Assembly (NCBI RefSeq): GCF_030540875.1
Contig: NZ_JAUOEM010000001.1
Coordinates: 868,001-932,000, forward strand
DNA from: Flavivirga amylovorans
Lineage (GTDB): Bacteria > Bacteroidota > Bacteroidia > Flavobacteriales > Flavobacteriaceae
Direction: 5' to 3'
Length of the DNA stretch: 64,000 nucleotides
Shown here: one piece after another, positions 7,142-16,713 of the stretch
Layout of the letters: the number at the start of each line of letters is the position of its first letter
Numbering within the stretch: the first letter of the stretch is position 1
The notes under the pieces: model-generated
What the model saw: the letters and a program-made list of their open reading frames with translations, nothing else
Databases searched by the model: none
What the model was told of the DNA's origin: nothing
Program-made: the position numbers and the translations under genes

Positions 7142-7597
7142 TTAATGATCTCCTACTTTATAATTTCCAGGAGTGAATAGAAACACTTTCATAAGTCTGT
7201 TCCACGTATTTATTTGTGTTATAGCCAAGGACAAGTAGCAGATTTCAGTTTTGTTAAAATGGGCTAACAAAGGTGTGTAAACTTCTTCAGGTATAGGTGA
7301 ATTATTTATTTTTGTAAGTGTTTCGGCAAACTTTAATACGATTCGTTCTTTATCTGAAAAATAAGGTGTTTCTTCCCAAACACATAATGATGATAAGCGT
7401 AGTTCTGTTTCACCTGCATGTTTTAACTCTTTATAATGCATATCTACACAATAAGCGCAGCCATTTTTTTGAGAAATCCTAAGTTTAATAAGCTCGTAGA
7501 GCTTGTTTTCTAAAGGAGAATTAGATATTAAGTCTTCTATAGCTCTTAAGTTTTTAAATAGTCCTTCTGGAATATCGGTATAAGAAATTCGTTCCAT
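7142..7597 (-). CDS. Carboxymuconolactone decarboxylase/AhpD-like alkylhydroperoxidase family protein
   Basis: A 151-residue protein of the AhpD-like fold. The active-site pair is in NGCAYCVDMHYKELKHAG (CxxC followed by the conserved His), around residues 50-67, and the helix FSDKERIVLKFAETLTKI is typical of the family. Such proteins reduce peroxides or act as thiol-based oxidoreductases in the cytoplasm. It lies 82 bases downstream of a Crp/Fnr regulator on the same strand, a very common pairing in Bacteroidota in which the regulator controls the enzyme. Confidence 0.9.
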   Translation of the reverse strand: MERISYTDIPEGLFKNLRAIEDLISNSPLENKLYELIKLRISQKNGCAYCVDMHYKELKHAGETELRLSSLCVWEETPYFSDKERIVLKFAETLTKINNSPIPEEVYTPLLAHFNKTEICYLSLAITQINTWNRLMKVFLFTPGNYKVGDH

Positions 7598-7679
7598 AAT
7601 TTGATGTTTTTTTTAATTATGAAACAAAATTAGGATAGAGAAAACCAGTAAAAATTAAGATGTCTTAAGAAATAACGAT

Positions 7680-8249
7680 CTATTTGTTTTTCCTTAGTTC
7701 GCTTAAGTATTCAGGTGTAATATCAAGGTACGAAGCTATCATGTATTGAGGGACTCGCTGAGAAAAATCCTTAAGTTCTTTTATAAATCCGAGATACCGT
7801 TCTTTACTAGTCATTTTAAGAAAATGTTCATTTTTACGATCTATGGCAATAACCATTTTTTCGGTTATTATCCTAAACAAACGTTCTAGTTTAGGTATCG
7901 TAATAAATGCCTTTTCTAGATTAGCTTTGCTAATAGTAAGTAGTGTTGTTTCTTCAAGTGCTTGAATATATAGAAGAGAAGGTTGCTCGGTAACAAAGCT
8001 TTCCATATTGGTCATCCACCAGTTTTCTATACCAAAATGGTGGATGTTTTCATTCCCTTTTTTATCAATCTCAAAAATACGTATTAACCCTTTTGTAATG
8101 AAGAATTTAATTTTACAGACCTCGCCTTCTTTTAAGATGAATTCTTTTTTTTGAAAGACTTGTGGTTTAAGATAGGTATAAAATAAGTCTATTTCTTCTT
8201 CAGAAAATGAGACATAACGATTTAAGTAAGTTTGAATTTGCTTTTTCAT
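7680..8249 (-). CDS. Crp/Fnr-family transcriptional regulator
   Basis: A 189-residue protein with a cyclic-nucleotide-binding-like beta roll at about residues 15-120 (FILKEGEVCKIKFFITKGLI, HHFGIENWWM) and a compact C-terminal helix-turn-helix (VPQYMIASYLDITPEYLSELRK). It has no cysteine set for an Fnr iron-sulfur cluster, so it is not an Fnr-type oxygen sensor. The gene begins 2 bases after the stop of the LETM1-like gene and precedes the AhpD-like gene, so the three may be one transcript. Confidence 0.9.
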   Translation of the reverse strand: MKKQIQTYLNRYVSFSEEEIDLFYTYLKPQVFQKKEFILKEGEVCKIKFFITKGLIRIFEIDKKGNENIHHFGIENWWMTNMESFVTEQPSLLYIQALEETTLLTISKANLEKAFITIPKLERLFRIITEKMVIAIDRKNEHFLKMTSKERYLGFIKELKDFSQRVPQYMIASYLDITPEYLSELRKNK

Positions 8250-8251
8250 AA

Positions 8252-9424
8252 TTAATCATCGATCCTATTATCATCAAAAGCAGAAGGTAATAGTTTAGGG
8301 ATGAATTTAACTACTAAAGGCAACAACAATGCACCACCAGGAAGTATAAATATGGCAAGACTTGGTATGGATTTGAAAATATCCAATAACTGTTCTTGTA
8401 CTTTTTTTTGTTCCTCGTTGGTTAAATCCCGAACTGTAGATTGCGATAATAAAATCATAAGTTCTTTACTGTCCTTAAGTTCTTGGTACAAGCGTTTACT
8501 ATTTCTTGTAATTAACTTATTTACCATTTTACTAGAGTTATTGTAAAAACTTTGCACAATATTTTTTGAACTTAAAAGTGCTATATTGTCTTTGTTGGAC
8601 TTATAAAAATGGTTTACAGCATCTATAGATTGACTAATACGCGACGTATGAAGACTTAAATCGGTACCTAACCGAAATAAAAATTTTTGTTCATTGTCAT
8701 CAATAGTTCTATCTCCCCAAGTTGCCATACATGCTAAGTCTAAAATATAGTACTTCTCCTGTTTCGTTTTAATAATTTCAACAGCTTTTTTATAGTTAAC
8801 ATGAATGTTGTCTTTAAATCGTAGCGAAGATTCAAAGAGCTTTATTAAACTTTCGTCGTATTGATTTTTTATAGTTTTAGAGTTTAAAACATCTAAAGAA
8901 ATAGTTTCAATTGCAGCTTCTAAATTTCTAATGTAATCAATTGAAATGGTATCGTTTTTTAAGAATTCCTGATAAGCCAGAACATCAATAAAAAGTAAAG
9001 CATTTATAATAAAATAATTAAAGTTCTTAGTAAGTACATTAGCATCTATTTGTACTCGTTTATGAATTATTTTTTCGAGTTGTTCACTAGACTTTTTTTC
9101 GCCTAATAACTCCTGAAAGAATGAAATTTTAAGTTCATTTATATCTGTGTAAAAGTTTATGACACTATCAATAAATGGTATTTTAGACTTTGAATTTTTA
9201 TGAGTGTATAATAATGTTAAAAGTAAATTTGTTTTACAAAGTTCTTCTTCTGTAAGGTCTTTTTTAGCAACTATATTTTCAACTATATCTAAATTACTTC
9301 CATATATGAAACCACAATTTCTTAGGGCATTATAAAAGGTCTCTTCATTGAAATTAAAGATAGTATCCTTTTTTTCAATCTCCTTTAGTAGCTTTTTTGT
9401 CCAACCTTGCGCAGACGGATTCAT
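8252..9424 (-). CDS. LETM1-related (biofilm-associated) protein
   Basis: A 390-residue, largely helical protein. The C-terminal third carries the LETM1-like signature: a basic/hydrophobic segment ending SIPSLAIFILPGGALLLPLV, with one likely membrane helix, and the VKFIPKLLPSAF motif. In mitochondria LETM1 is an inner-membrane ion exchanger; the bacterial relatives have been linked to biofilm formation, and their biochemical role is not settled. The N-terminal two thirds have no recognised catalytic motif. It is the first gene of a probable operon with the Crp-type regulator. Confidence 0.75.
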   Translation of the reverse strand: MNPSAQGWTKKLLKEIEKKDTIFNFNEETFYNALRNCGFIYGSNLDIVENIVAKKDLTEEELCKTNLLLTLLYTHKNSKSKIPFIDSVINFYTDINELKISFFQELLGEKKSSEQLEKIIHKRVQIDANVLTKNFNYFIINALLFIDVLAYQEFLKNDTISIDYIRNLEAAIETISLDVLNSKTIKNQYDESLIKLFESSLRFKDNIHVNYKKAVEIIKTKQEKYYILDLACMATWGDRTIDDNEQKFLFRLGTDLSLHTSRISQSIDAVNHFYKSNKDNIALLSSKNIVQSFYNNSSKMVNKLITRNSKRLYQELKDSKELMILLSQSTVRDLTNEEQKKVQEQLLDIFKSIPSLAIFILPGGALLLPLVVKFIPKLLPSAFDDNRIDD

Positions 9425-9575
9425 AGTATCCTTTTTTTATTTAATGTAAATGTACTGCTTTAAGCAATTAATTTACAAATTTCCATCTGAACATCATTTT
9501 ACCTAACCATTAATTTTTTTATATAGGTGTTATTATAGTAATAATCATTTGGCCTTGCCGTTGGCAATTGGATGT

Positions 9576-9794
9576 TTAATAGGTTAGTGTTTTGATATAA
9601 AAACCGTGTATTTGAACCATATTAATGATGTCGGCTTCTGTAATATTGGTGGTCGCTTCAATTCTAAGGACATTGTCAATGTCTTCAATATCTACAGACC
9701 ATTTTAAAATATCAGAATGCTTATTAAATACCGATTTTAAAGCTTTTACTTTTTTCTTTGACTTAATATCTGTTTCAAAGATTAATAGATGCAT
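9576..9794 (-). CDS. Small conserved protein with ferredoxin-like (HMA-like) pattern
   Basis: A 72-residue protein. The strand-helix-strand-strand-helix-strand pattern (MHLLIFETDI, KKVKALKSVFNKHSDI, KWSVDIED, VLRIEATTNI, EADIINMVQIHGF, YIKTLTY) resembles heavy-metal-associated domains, but the metal-binding CxxC is absent. It may be a regulatory or scaffold variant. It lies 24 bases downstream of the sigma-factor/membrane-protein pair on the same strand, so it may belong to that operon. Function unknown. Confidence 0.6.
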   Translation of the reverse strand: MHLLIFETDIKSKKKVKALKSVFNKHSDILKWSVDIEDIDNVLRIEATTNITEADIINMVQIHGFYIKTLTY

Positions 9795-9818
9795 AATAGA
9801 GTATTAAAATAATAAAAT

Positions 9819-10223
9819 TTAAAATGATTCTGATTCGTTAGTTTGTATTGGGTTTGTTTTTCGTTCGAGATATTGTTTATAAAGAATATCGCCTTCTTCT
9901 TCCCAAAATTCATCATAATGTTTCCATTTTGAAAAATCACTTTTTGAATTATCATCACATTTTCGTTTCGAGCTTTTAGATGATTTTCCACCGCCTCCAC
10001 AGCCTCCAAGCAATAATTTTAGGAATATAAATAACCCTACAGCCTGCCAATACGTAAGTGTGGTAAGTCCGAAAATCTCTGGCATAAGCCAATTCCATAG
10101 CCACATAATTACAAAGCCAAATAGAATAGCTAAACCGGTAATGGCTATAGCTCCAAAGATTATTATTCCAGCAATCTCTATTGGAGATTTTTCTCTGAAT
10201 TTATGAGTGAAGTAATTTTTCAT
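9819..10223 (-). CDS. Small membrane protein translationally coupled to the ECF sigma factor
   Basis: A 134-residue protein with two predicted membrane helices (IAGIIIFGAIAITGLAILFG and WQAVGLFIFLKLLL), a linker GGCGGGGKSSKSSKRKC, and a hydrophilic, acidic C-terminal tail (KWKHYDEFWEEEGDILY). Its ATG overlaps the sigma-factor stop by four bases (ATGA, 10220-10223), so the two are co-translated. The position is that of an anti-sigma factor, but no known anti-sigma domain or zinc motif is visible, so that role is inference. Two cysteines flank the glycine/serine linker. Confidence 0.75.
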   Translation of the reverse strand: MKNYFTHKFREKSPIEIAGIIIFGAIAITGLAILFGFVIMWLWNWLMPEIFGLTTLTYWQAVGLFIFLKLLLGGCGGGGKSSKSSKRKCDDNSKSDFSKWKHYDEFWEEEGDILYKQYLERKTNPIQTNESESF

Positions 10224-10768
10224 GATATGTCGTTTTTATATTTGTTAATTTCTGATTCTAATTTTTTATATAACATGCCTATGGCTCTATGCCTTCGGGA
10301 CATGAGTGTGCCTTCTGGAATTCTGGTTTCTTTAGAAATTTCTTTATATGTGTAACCTTCAAAATCTACCGCAATAATAATATCTCTATATCCTGGCTTA
10401 AGTTGTTTAATACTCTTTTTTAAAAGAGGAATCATTTCCTCTGAAGTATGATTATCGGTCGATTGATGAATCATTTCAGCCAGATTTGAAAACTCACTAT
10501 CAATCTCTATTTGCTCTGTTTGTTTAGTTGTTCGCATAATATCAATTATTTTATTTCTAATTGACCTATAAACAAAACCAGCTACATTGTTGATAGGGGC
10601 ATATCTATCGGCTCCTGAGAATAACTTTAAAGCGACATCCTGAATAATATCTTCAGCACTACGACTGGCAGTATCCTTTATTCTGTTATTTACATAAATT
10701 TTCAGAGATCGGTATTCTCTACCAAAAAAATCATTAAGTTTTTTACTGTTTTCAGATTCTGAATTCAT
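10220..10768 (-). CDS. RNA polymerase sigma factor, ECF (sigma-70 family)
   Basis: A 182-residue extracytoplasmic-function sigma factor. Region 2 covers about residues 14-85 (SRSAEDIIQDVALKLFS, then FVYRSIRNKIIDIMR) and region 4 about 120-175 (GYTYKEISKETRIPEGTLMS with RRHRAIGMLYKKL). It directs RNA polymerase to a small regulon, usually envelope or stress genes. The overlapping downstream gene encodes a membrane protein that may hold it inactive. It has no FecR-like partner, so it is not one of the SusC/D-associated sigma factors. Confidence 0.92.
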   Translation of the reverse strand: MNSESENSKKLNDFFGREYRSLKIYVNNRIKDTASRSAEDIIQDVALKLFSGADRYAPINNVAGFVYRSIRNKIIDIMRTTKQTEQIEIDSEFSNLAEMIHQSTDNHTSEEMIPLLKKSIKQLKPGYRDIIIAVDFEGYTYKEISKETRIPEGTLMSRRHRAIGMLYKKLESEINKYKNDIS

Positions 10769-10888
10769 TTAACCATTTATAGAGGGTCTTTGGTTAAAAA
10801 GACGATACTTTTTAAATCTATTGCATTTTTATTTAAAAATACAATATTTAAATGCATAGTTGTGCATGAAAGAACCAGGTATATTGTT

Positions 10889-11011
10889 CTAAAACACGAA
10901 TAGGTAATCGTGTATAGGTGAGACTACAAGATGTTGTTGTTTAATTACTAAATCGTTTAATAGATCAGAAATATTTTCTGATTTTGAATTGATAATGATT
11001 AAATGTGTTTT
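10889..11011 (-). other. 40-codon in-frame open tail after the pepT stop codon
   Basis: Following the pepT TAG (11012-11014) the same frame is open for 40 codons (THLIIINSKSENISDLLND, then LVIKQQHLVV) to a TAG at 10889-10891. It lacks an ATG, GTG or TTG near its start. It reads like real protein and may be a remnant of a small gene, or may be chance. pepT itself is full length, so its own stop is normal. Confidence 0.25.
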
Positions 11012-12250
11012 CTACTTCTCTAAAGCCGTTAACTCAGCAATTTTACAAATCACTTCCGTTGCTTTAATCATACTTTCAACAGGTACATATTCATAACGTC
11101 CATGAAAGTTATGTCCACCAGCAAATATATTCGGACAAGGTAAACCCATATAGCTTAATTGTGAGCCATCTGTACCTCCACGAATAGCTTTGATAAGTGG
11201 TTTGATGCCAAGTTGTATCATGGCTTTTTCTGCAATATCTACAATATGCATCACGGGCTCGACTTTTTCTTTCATATTGAAATATTGATCTTTAATTTCG
11301 GTAGTAATGACTTCCCGTTCGTATTGCGAATTTAATTCGTTAGTTAGCTTTTGCATCACCTCTTTACGAGCTTCAAAATGACCTTTATCGTGATCACGAA
11401 TAATATATTCTAAAACAGTTTCTTCAACATGTCCTTTCATGCTATGTAAATGAAAAAAGCCTTCATAGCCTTCTGTATGTTCTGGCGTTTCTAAACGTGG
11501 CAGAGAATTAATGAATTCTTGCGCGATGTACATAGAATTTATCATTTTACCTTTTGCATATCCGGGATGTACAATTTTACCTTTTATTTTTACTACGGCT
11601 CCAGCAGCGTTAAAGTTTTCGTATTCTAATTCGCCTATTTGACTACCATCCATAGTGTAAGCCCAGTCTGCACCAAATTTTTTAACATCAAATTTATGGG
11701 CTCCTCTACCTATTTCTTCATCGGGAGTAAAACCGACTCTTATTTTACCATGTTTAATTTCTGGATGATTCACTAAATATTCCATAGCCGAAACAATTTC
11801 GCAAATCCCAGCTTTATCATCGGCTCCTAAAAGGGTAGTACCGTCTGTTGTTATTAAAGTTTGACCTTTGTACAATAGTAAATCTTCAAAATAGTCTGGT
11901 GATAATACAATGTTTTCAGTATCATTTAAAACAATATCATTGCCATCATAATTTTCAATAACCTGAGGTTTTACATTAGCTCCTGTAAAATCTGGCGAGG
12001 TGTCAAAATGCGAAATAAATCCAATGGTTGGAACATCATGATCTACATTGCTTGGTAGAGTTGCCATGATATAGGCATTTTGATCAATACTAACATCTGT
12101 CATCCCAATACTTTTAAGTTCTTCGGCTAGTTTATTGGCCAAATCCCATTGTTTTTTTGTGCTAGGTGTTGTATTTGATGTTGGATCGGATTCTGTATCA
12201 ATAGTAACGTAACTTACAAAACGTTTTATGATGTTTTCTTTTGAAATCAT
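11012..12250 (-). CDS. pepT: Peptidase T (tripeptide aminopeptidase)
   Basis: A 412-residue cytoplasmic zinc peptidase of the M20 family that removes the N-terminal residue from tripeptides. Metal ligands and catalytic residues are recognisable: [10 protein letters not shown] (His, Asp), [10 protein letters not shown] (bridging Asp), [16 protein letters not shown] (catalytic Glu and ligand), [10 protein letters not shown], and the last His in [15 protein letters not shown]. The length matches the family. It is transcribed divergently from pyrD, sharing a 139-base upstream region, and is monocistronic. Confidence 0.96.
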   Translation of the reverse strand: MISKENIIKRFVSYVTIDTESDPTSNTTPSTKKQWDLANKLAEELKSIGMTDVSIDQNAYIMATLPSNVDHDVPTIGFISHFDTSPDFTGANVKPQVIENYDGNDIVLNDTENIVLSPDYFEDLLLYKGQTLITTDGTTLLGADDKAGICEIVSAMEYLVNHPEIKHGKIRVGFTPDEEIGRGAHKFDVKKFGADWAYTMDGSQIGELEYENFNAAGAVVKIKGKIVHPGYAKGKMINSMYIAQEFINSLPRLETPEHTEGYEGFFHLHSMKGHVEETVLEYIIRDHDKGHFEARKEVMQKLTNELNSQYEREVITTEIKDQYFNMKEKVEPVMHIVDIAEKAMIQLGIKPLIKAIRGGTDGSQLSYMGLPCPNIFAGGHNFHGRYEYVPVESMIKATEVICKIAELTALEK

Positions 12251-12343
12251 TTTTAAATAAAATTTAGCATGGTTTTGGTTAAATAATCAAATGCTTATTA
12301 TATGGGTTTAAAAATACGATTATTAATTTTTTTTGCTTTTGAA

Positions 12344-12374
12344 TTGTTAAATTTTTTATTTAGGAGTATTTTTG
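12344..12374 (+). promoter_or_regulatory. pyrD promoter
   Basis: TTG (12344-12346) and TATTTTTG (12367-12374) are separated by 20 bases, matching the Bacteroidota -33/-7 pattern. The -7 box ends 15 bases before the pyrD ATG, so the leader is very short. Confidence 0.6.
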
Positions 12375-12389
12375 CATAAATAATACTGA

Positions 12390-13421
12390 ATGTATAAATT
12401 ACTACTTCGCCCTCTATTTTTTTTATTTGACCCAGAAAGGATTCATCATTTCACTTTTTTTCTAATAAAATTCACCTCTAAAATTCCTGGCTTAGCAGCT
12501 ATTTTTAGAAGCTTATATGCACTCGAAAATGTAAAATTAGAGCGATACTTATTCGGATTAACATTTAAAAATCCCGTGGGTTTAGCTGCTGGCTTTGATA
12601 AAAATGCAGTGTTGTACAACGAACTTGCTAATTTTGGTTTTGGTTTTATTGAAATTGGCACGGTAACACCTAAAGGGCAAGCAGGAAACCCTAAGAAGAG
12701 ATTGTTTAGGTTAAAAGATGATCAAGGAATTATTAACCGTATGGGATTTAATAATGAGGGGTTGGAAGCGGCTATTTCTCAATTAAAAAAGAACAAAGGC
12801 AAATTGATTATTGGTGGTAATATTGGAAAAAACACGAGCACAAAACCAGAAGATTACACCAAAGATTATTTAGAGTGTTTTAACGCATTACATCCTTATG
12901 TAGACTATTTTGTACTTAATGTTAGTTGCCCTAACGTTGGAAGTCATGCTAAGTTAAATGATAAGGATTATTTAGAGGAGTTGATAGGCGCAGTGCAAAA
13001 TGCAAATACAGCCTTTAAAAAACAGAAACCAATTCTTCTTAAGATAGCTCCAGATTTAAATAATGGACAATTAGATGAAATTATAGCGCTTGTTGCTGAA
13101 ACGAATTTAGATGGTGTTATTGCAAGTAATACATCCATGGATAGAAGCGATTTAAAAGCGTCTAAAGAATTGCTTGAAAGTATAGGTCATGGCGGTTTAA
13201 GTGGTCAACCTATAAAAGATAAAAGCACACAGGTTATAAAATATTTGTCTGATAAAAGCAATAAATCATTTCCGATAATTGGAGTAGGAGGTATACATTC
13301 GGCTAAAGATGCTCTTGAAAAAATAGATGCAGGAGCAGATTTAGTACAGGTTTATACTGGTTTTATTTACGAAGGTCCAAGCCTAATAAAACAAATTAAT
13401 AAAACCTTGCTTAAAAGGTGA
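12390..13421 (+). CDS. pyrD: Quinone-dependent dihydroorotate dehydrogenase (class 2)
   Basis: A 343-residue flavoprotein that oxidises dihydroorotate to orotate and passes electrons to membrane quinone (fourth step of UMP synthesis). The N-terminal about 40 residues form the amphipathic membrane-binding helices of class 2. The FMN barrel includes [33 protein letters not shown], the catalytic serine in LNVSCPNVG, and the phosphate-binding [13 protein letters not shown] near the end. It is transcribed alone and divergently from pepT. Confidence 0.96.
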   Translation: MYKLLLRPLFFLFDPERIHHFTFFLIKFTSKIPGLAAIFRSLYALENVKLERYLFGLTFKNPVGLAAGFDKNAVLYNELANFGFGFIEIGTVTPKGQAGNPKKRLFRLKDDQGIINRMGFNNEGLEAAISQLKKNKGKLIIGGNIGKNTSTKPEDYTKDYLECFNALHPYVDYFVLNVSCPNVGSHAKLNDKDYLEELIGAVQNANTAFKKQKPILLKIAPDLNNGQLDEIIALVAETNLDGVIASNTSMDRSDLKASKELLESIGHGGLSGQPIKDKSTQVIKYLSDKSNKSFPIIGVGGIHSAKDALEKIDAGADLVQVYTGFIYEGPSLIKQINKTLLKR

Positions 13422-13571
13422 ATTTTAGAAAATCATTCTAATGTGACTTTAATATAGGAGCTTCCAATTCACTAGTTATTAGAATAATATTTCTTAGCCT
13501 TTCTATTTTTCGTTTATTTATAGCCCAGTCTTTGTTCTTGATTCCGAAAGCGAAGCGGTCTTAAGACTTTT

Positions 13572-15515
13572 TTACTTAATAATTTTTTTAACAATTCTTG
13601 AATTCTTGCTACTAATAGTAATAAAGTAAGTTCCAGAAGCCAAACTACTCACATTAATTGGCTGATTTGTTAATATTCCAGATAAGAATACTTGTCCGAA
13701 TACATTGGAAATTTGATAATTTAAAATGTCCTCACTATTTATATGACTAATGTATAGTGTTCCATTTTTGATTGGGTTTGGATACGTTTTTATGCTGGAT
13801 AAAGTGTTGAATGTAGTTTGTTCTTTTTCTTTAGTACTAGTAATAAGAATATCATCGATAGCAATATCTCCATCCCAACTAGCACCTCTTATAGCTCTAA
13901 AACGAATTTTTATAGTTTGGTTTTTATAAGATCTCAAGTTAACAATTTTCTTTAAAAATGGATCACTTTGACTTGCTTGTTGGTTTCCATGGAGTGCTGG
14001 GATGACATCATTAATATAACCACTATCTGTTTTTATATCTACATGTAACGCTCCCACGTTTTTACCAAACATATGATATGAAAATTCCAGATTGGTATTT
14101 GATGAGGTGATATTGATACAAGGTGAAATAAATTCAGCTACGTCCCCTAATTTTGCTCCAGAGGCTTCCGCATAAATATATTTTCCTGCTCCAGTATCAG
14201 TTGTATTATCATGTAATGGCCCAGTACCATCAGTAGTTGTTTTTCCAGTATTTGAGTACCAATTATAACCGTTTTTAGAAGCATCGATAATTGTCCAACC
14301 GTTATCTCCTGCTATTTCAAAATCGTCAAAATCTTCTTGTATAGGATTGATTTCTGTACCAACTTTTATGAATTTTGAAAAGGTTTTCTTTATAGTTTTT
14401 GATTTATTAGAAACTGTAAGTGTTACATCATAAATTCCTGTTTTATAGGTATGCGAGGGGTTTTGGTTGGTGTAGTCAATAATACCATCGGAGTCGACAT
14501 CCCATTGCCAATTTGTAATATTTGTACAATCATTGTTGAAATTAACGGTCAGCGTTTCTTCACATGTAGCACTAATATCTGCGCTAAAATTAGCGTTAAA
14601 TGAAGGGCAGGCTAAATAGTTTTTTGTAGTTTGGTAATAGGCATACATTCTGGCAAGTTGTTGATCTGTAAAATGATTTCTACATAACTTTCTTGAATAA
14701 GACATTATGTTGCCTGTATCTGGATTGAATGTATGTCCGTTAGCATCAGTTTCTATGCCAGTAAACTCACAAAAGTTATTAATAGTATTGTAAGAAAGCA
14801 TAGGATCTGCAGGTGTATCACAAATACCATCACCATCTGTGTCGCAGTTGCTACCATCAACTAACTCACTAGTCATTTTAGTATTATCGGGTCCGTGCGT
14901 ATGTGTTAGAGAGAAAAAATGACCCAATTCATGAGGTAAAGAAGAATTATTAGTAGCACAGCTATTTTTCATTACAATAATATCATCATGTCGCCCAACA
15001 TTATTACTATAACCACAAATACTTTCTTTAGAAGCGTTTTCCAAATAATCGGTAAAATAAATATTTATTAAGCCAGCAGTATAGTTCGTTTCTTTTAAAT
15101 CATTTTCATTACCTTTTTTAAAATGACACAATACATCGTCATCTATATAATTAATACCATCACATAAGAAAAATTCCATGTAGGCATCTGCATAAATATC
15201 ATTAAGGTTTTTAATAGCTTCATTTAGGTTAGAAAGACTTAGTCCTCCTTTACCATTTGAAGATCTAATTATGTGCGCTTTAATGGGAATAGAATTAACA
15301 GCTCTATGTGTATTATTTTTTCTAAGTTTGTAAGAAGTAAATACCTGTTCGTGTTTCTTAATTTGTGGCTTTATGCTGCGAATGTATTCTAAAAATTCTG
15401 GAGTTGTAACTGTACCACAACTTGTTTCTAGTTTATTCTGCCCTGAAACATAAGATGATGTCGATAAAAATATCGAGAGAAGTAAGAGGTTGGTCTTTTT
15501 GTTAAAAATATTCAT
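13572..15515 (-). CDS. Secreted M43-family zinc metalloprotease with PKD domain and type IX sorting signal
   Basis: A 647-residue exported protein with an N-terminal signal peptide (NLLLLSIFLSTSSYVSGQ). The zinc site is HELGHFFSLTH (His195, Glu196, His199, His205), the extended HExxHxxxxxH of metzincins. The calcium-like DGDGICDTPADP segment and NIMSYSRKLCR (Met-turn) identify the M43/cytophagalysin family. A PKD domain follows (about 305-385), then a MAM-like/jelly-roll region with a GDIAIDDILI motif (about 390-560). The C-terminal 80 residues are a type IX secretion (type A) sorting domain (SSIKTYPNPIKNG to IVKKIIK). It probably digests proteins or peptides outside the cell. Confidence 0.93.
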   Translation of the reverse strand: MNIFNKKTNLLLLSIFLSTSSYVSGQNKLETSCGTVTTPEFLEYIRSIKPQIKKHEQVFTSYKLRKNNTHRAVNSIPIKAHIIRSSNGKGGLSLSNLNEAIKNLNDIYADAYMEFFLCDGINYIDDDVLCHFKKGNENDLKETNYTAGLINIYFTDYLENASKESICGYSNNVGRHDDIIVMKNSCATNNSSLPHELGHFFSLTHTHGPDNTKMTSELVDGSNCDTDGDGICDTPADPMLSYNTINNFCEFTGIETDANGHTFNPDTGNIMSYSRKLCRNHFTDQQLARMYAYYQTTKNYLACPSFNANFSADISATCEETLTVNFNNDCTNITNWQWDVDSDGIIDYTNQNPSHTYKTGIYDVTLTVSNKSKTIKKTFSKFIKVGTEINPIQEDFDDFEIAGDNGWTIIDASKNGYNWYSNTGKTTTDGTGPLHDNTTDTGAGKYIYAEASGAKLGDVAEFISPCINITSSNTNLEFSYHMFGKNVGALHVDIKTDSGYINDVIPALHGNQQASQSDPFLKKIVNLRSYKNQTIKIRFRAIRGASWDGDIAIDDILITSTKEKEQTTFNTLSSIKTYPNPIKNGTLYISHINSEDILNYQISNVFGQVFLSGILTNQPINVSSLASGTYFITISSKNSRIVKKIIK

Positions 15516-15622
15516 CAGGGCAAAACATTTTTTTTCAAATGTATTCCTTAATGAAAAAGATGAATAATAAAAACGTTTAAACGTAAATATTATCGGTTAG
15601 ATCTCAATTATATATCTAATTA

Positions 15623-16579
15623 TTAGTTGATTACTAGTTTTTGTGATTTGCTGGAGCCGTCAATAGCTTTTAAATTTAATAGATAAATTCCTTTATTTAG
15701 GTTCGCTAGATTATTATTAATTTTTGATAATCCTTTTTTCACTTCTATTTGCTTAACCAAGCGGCCAAGTACGTTAAAAACTTTTATAGAGCTTAATTCA
15801 ATACCTTGAATATTAGAAATTGTAATATCACCTTTTGTTGGATTTGGGAACACTTTTACGTTATCAATGGTATTAATTGTTTCAGTACTAAGCGTAGAAT
15901 CTATATAATTAAAAGTGACGGTTCCAATTCTATGGCTCATATTACTGTTTAGACCATCGAACGGTTCTACGTTTTCTAGACTTGTTATGACCCCTTGTGG
16001 TGATGTGTCTGGGTTCGTCCCACTGTATCCATTGCCATTTTCCGTTCCTGCATCATAAGGAAATACATCTATAGTATAAGTTGTTTTCCAACCATTATTA
16101 ACGGCATCATTTCCGGATCTTAAATTTTCACTATTAACGGCGACAAACCAATCGGGGCTTGGAGCTATCATAGTTGCTAAGCTTACAAAAGGGTAATCTT
16201 TGCTTATTTGAATATTCTTAGTTATGGTACCTTGAGCAGATCCAAGTCCACTACCAATAGCAAATTGATCAGCGTCAGGATTTGCTGTAACTTCAGATTG
16301 AAAAGCGCTAGTGCTACCTGTTTCTGCAATTGATTCTATTCCAGCAGATGCAGGGGCTCCCATCATTAAAATAGTATTAGCTGTTTTATGTGTAGCAATA
16401 GACAAAGCAGACCAATGTGGATTATTAGGTAAGGGGATTGTACTAATGCCATGTAATGGGTCACCAGTTGGAGTTTCCCAAAAACTTTCAAAAACAATGT
16501 TATAATTAGCGGTACTTTGAGAAAATGAAGCCAAGGAAATAAATAATATAGAAACAAAGAGGAAAGTAATTTTTTTCAT
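15623..16579 (-). CDS. Spondin-domain protein with type IX secretion sorting signal
   Basis: A 318-residue protein: signal peptide (KITFLFVSILFISLASFS), a spondin N-like domain at about residues 25-220 (YNIVFESFWETPTGDP, NPHWSALSIATH, PSPDWFVAVNSENLRSG), and a type A sorting domain from about 240 (NVKVFPNPTKGDITIS to SQKLVIN). Spondin domains are beta-sandwich adhesion/calcium modules; bacterial members are surface or secreted proteins of unknown ligand. It is next to the M43 protease on the same strand, separated by 107 bases. Both use the type IX system for export across the outer membrane. Confidence 0.9.
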   Translation of the reverse strand: MKKITFLFVSILFISLASFSQSTANYNIVFESFWETPTGDPLHGISTIPLPNNPHWSALSIATHKTANTILMMGAPASAGIESIAETGSTSAFQSEVTANPDADQFAIGSGLGSAQGTITKNIQISKDYPFVSLATMIAPSPDWFVAVNSENLRSGNDAVNNGWKTTYTIDVFPYDAGTENGNGYSGTNPDTSPQGVITSLENVEPFDGLNSNMSHRIGTVTFNYIDSTLSTETINTIDNVKVFPNPTKGDITISNIQGIELSSIKVFNVLGRLVKQIEVKKGLSKINNNLANLNKGIYLLNLKAIDGSSKSQKLVIN

Positions 16580-16713
16580 GGTATGACTATTTATATCAAA
16601 GATAGTGTCGTTTAATTATATCAAAACTTACAGATTAATTAAAAAATCTTTATTTTATTGTTAATTGCTTAACTAAATTAATAGTATTTTTATCCTTCTA
16701 TTTTTTTAACTAA

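Noticed and set aside
8301-8546. Plus-strand ORF antisense to the LETM1-like gene
   Set aside because: It lies opposite a conserved C-terminal region of the real gene and has no coding signals of its own.
9782-10009. Minus-strand ORF overlapping the membrane-protein gene in another frame
   Set aside because: It shares bases with the sigma-factor partner and lacks any recognisable domain; the coupled gene is far better supported.
13572-16579. The M43 protease and spondin protein as a single operon with a shared function
   Set aside because: They are same-strand and both type IX exported, but are separated by 107 bases and no shared regulatory motif was seen; a functional link is only possible.
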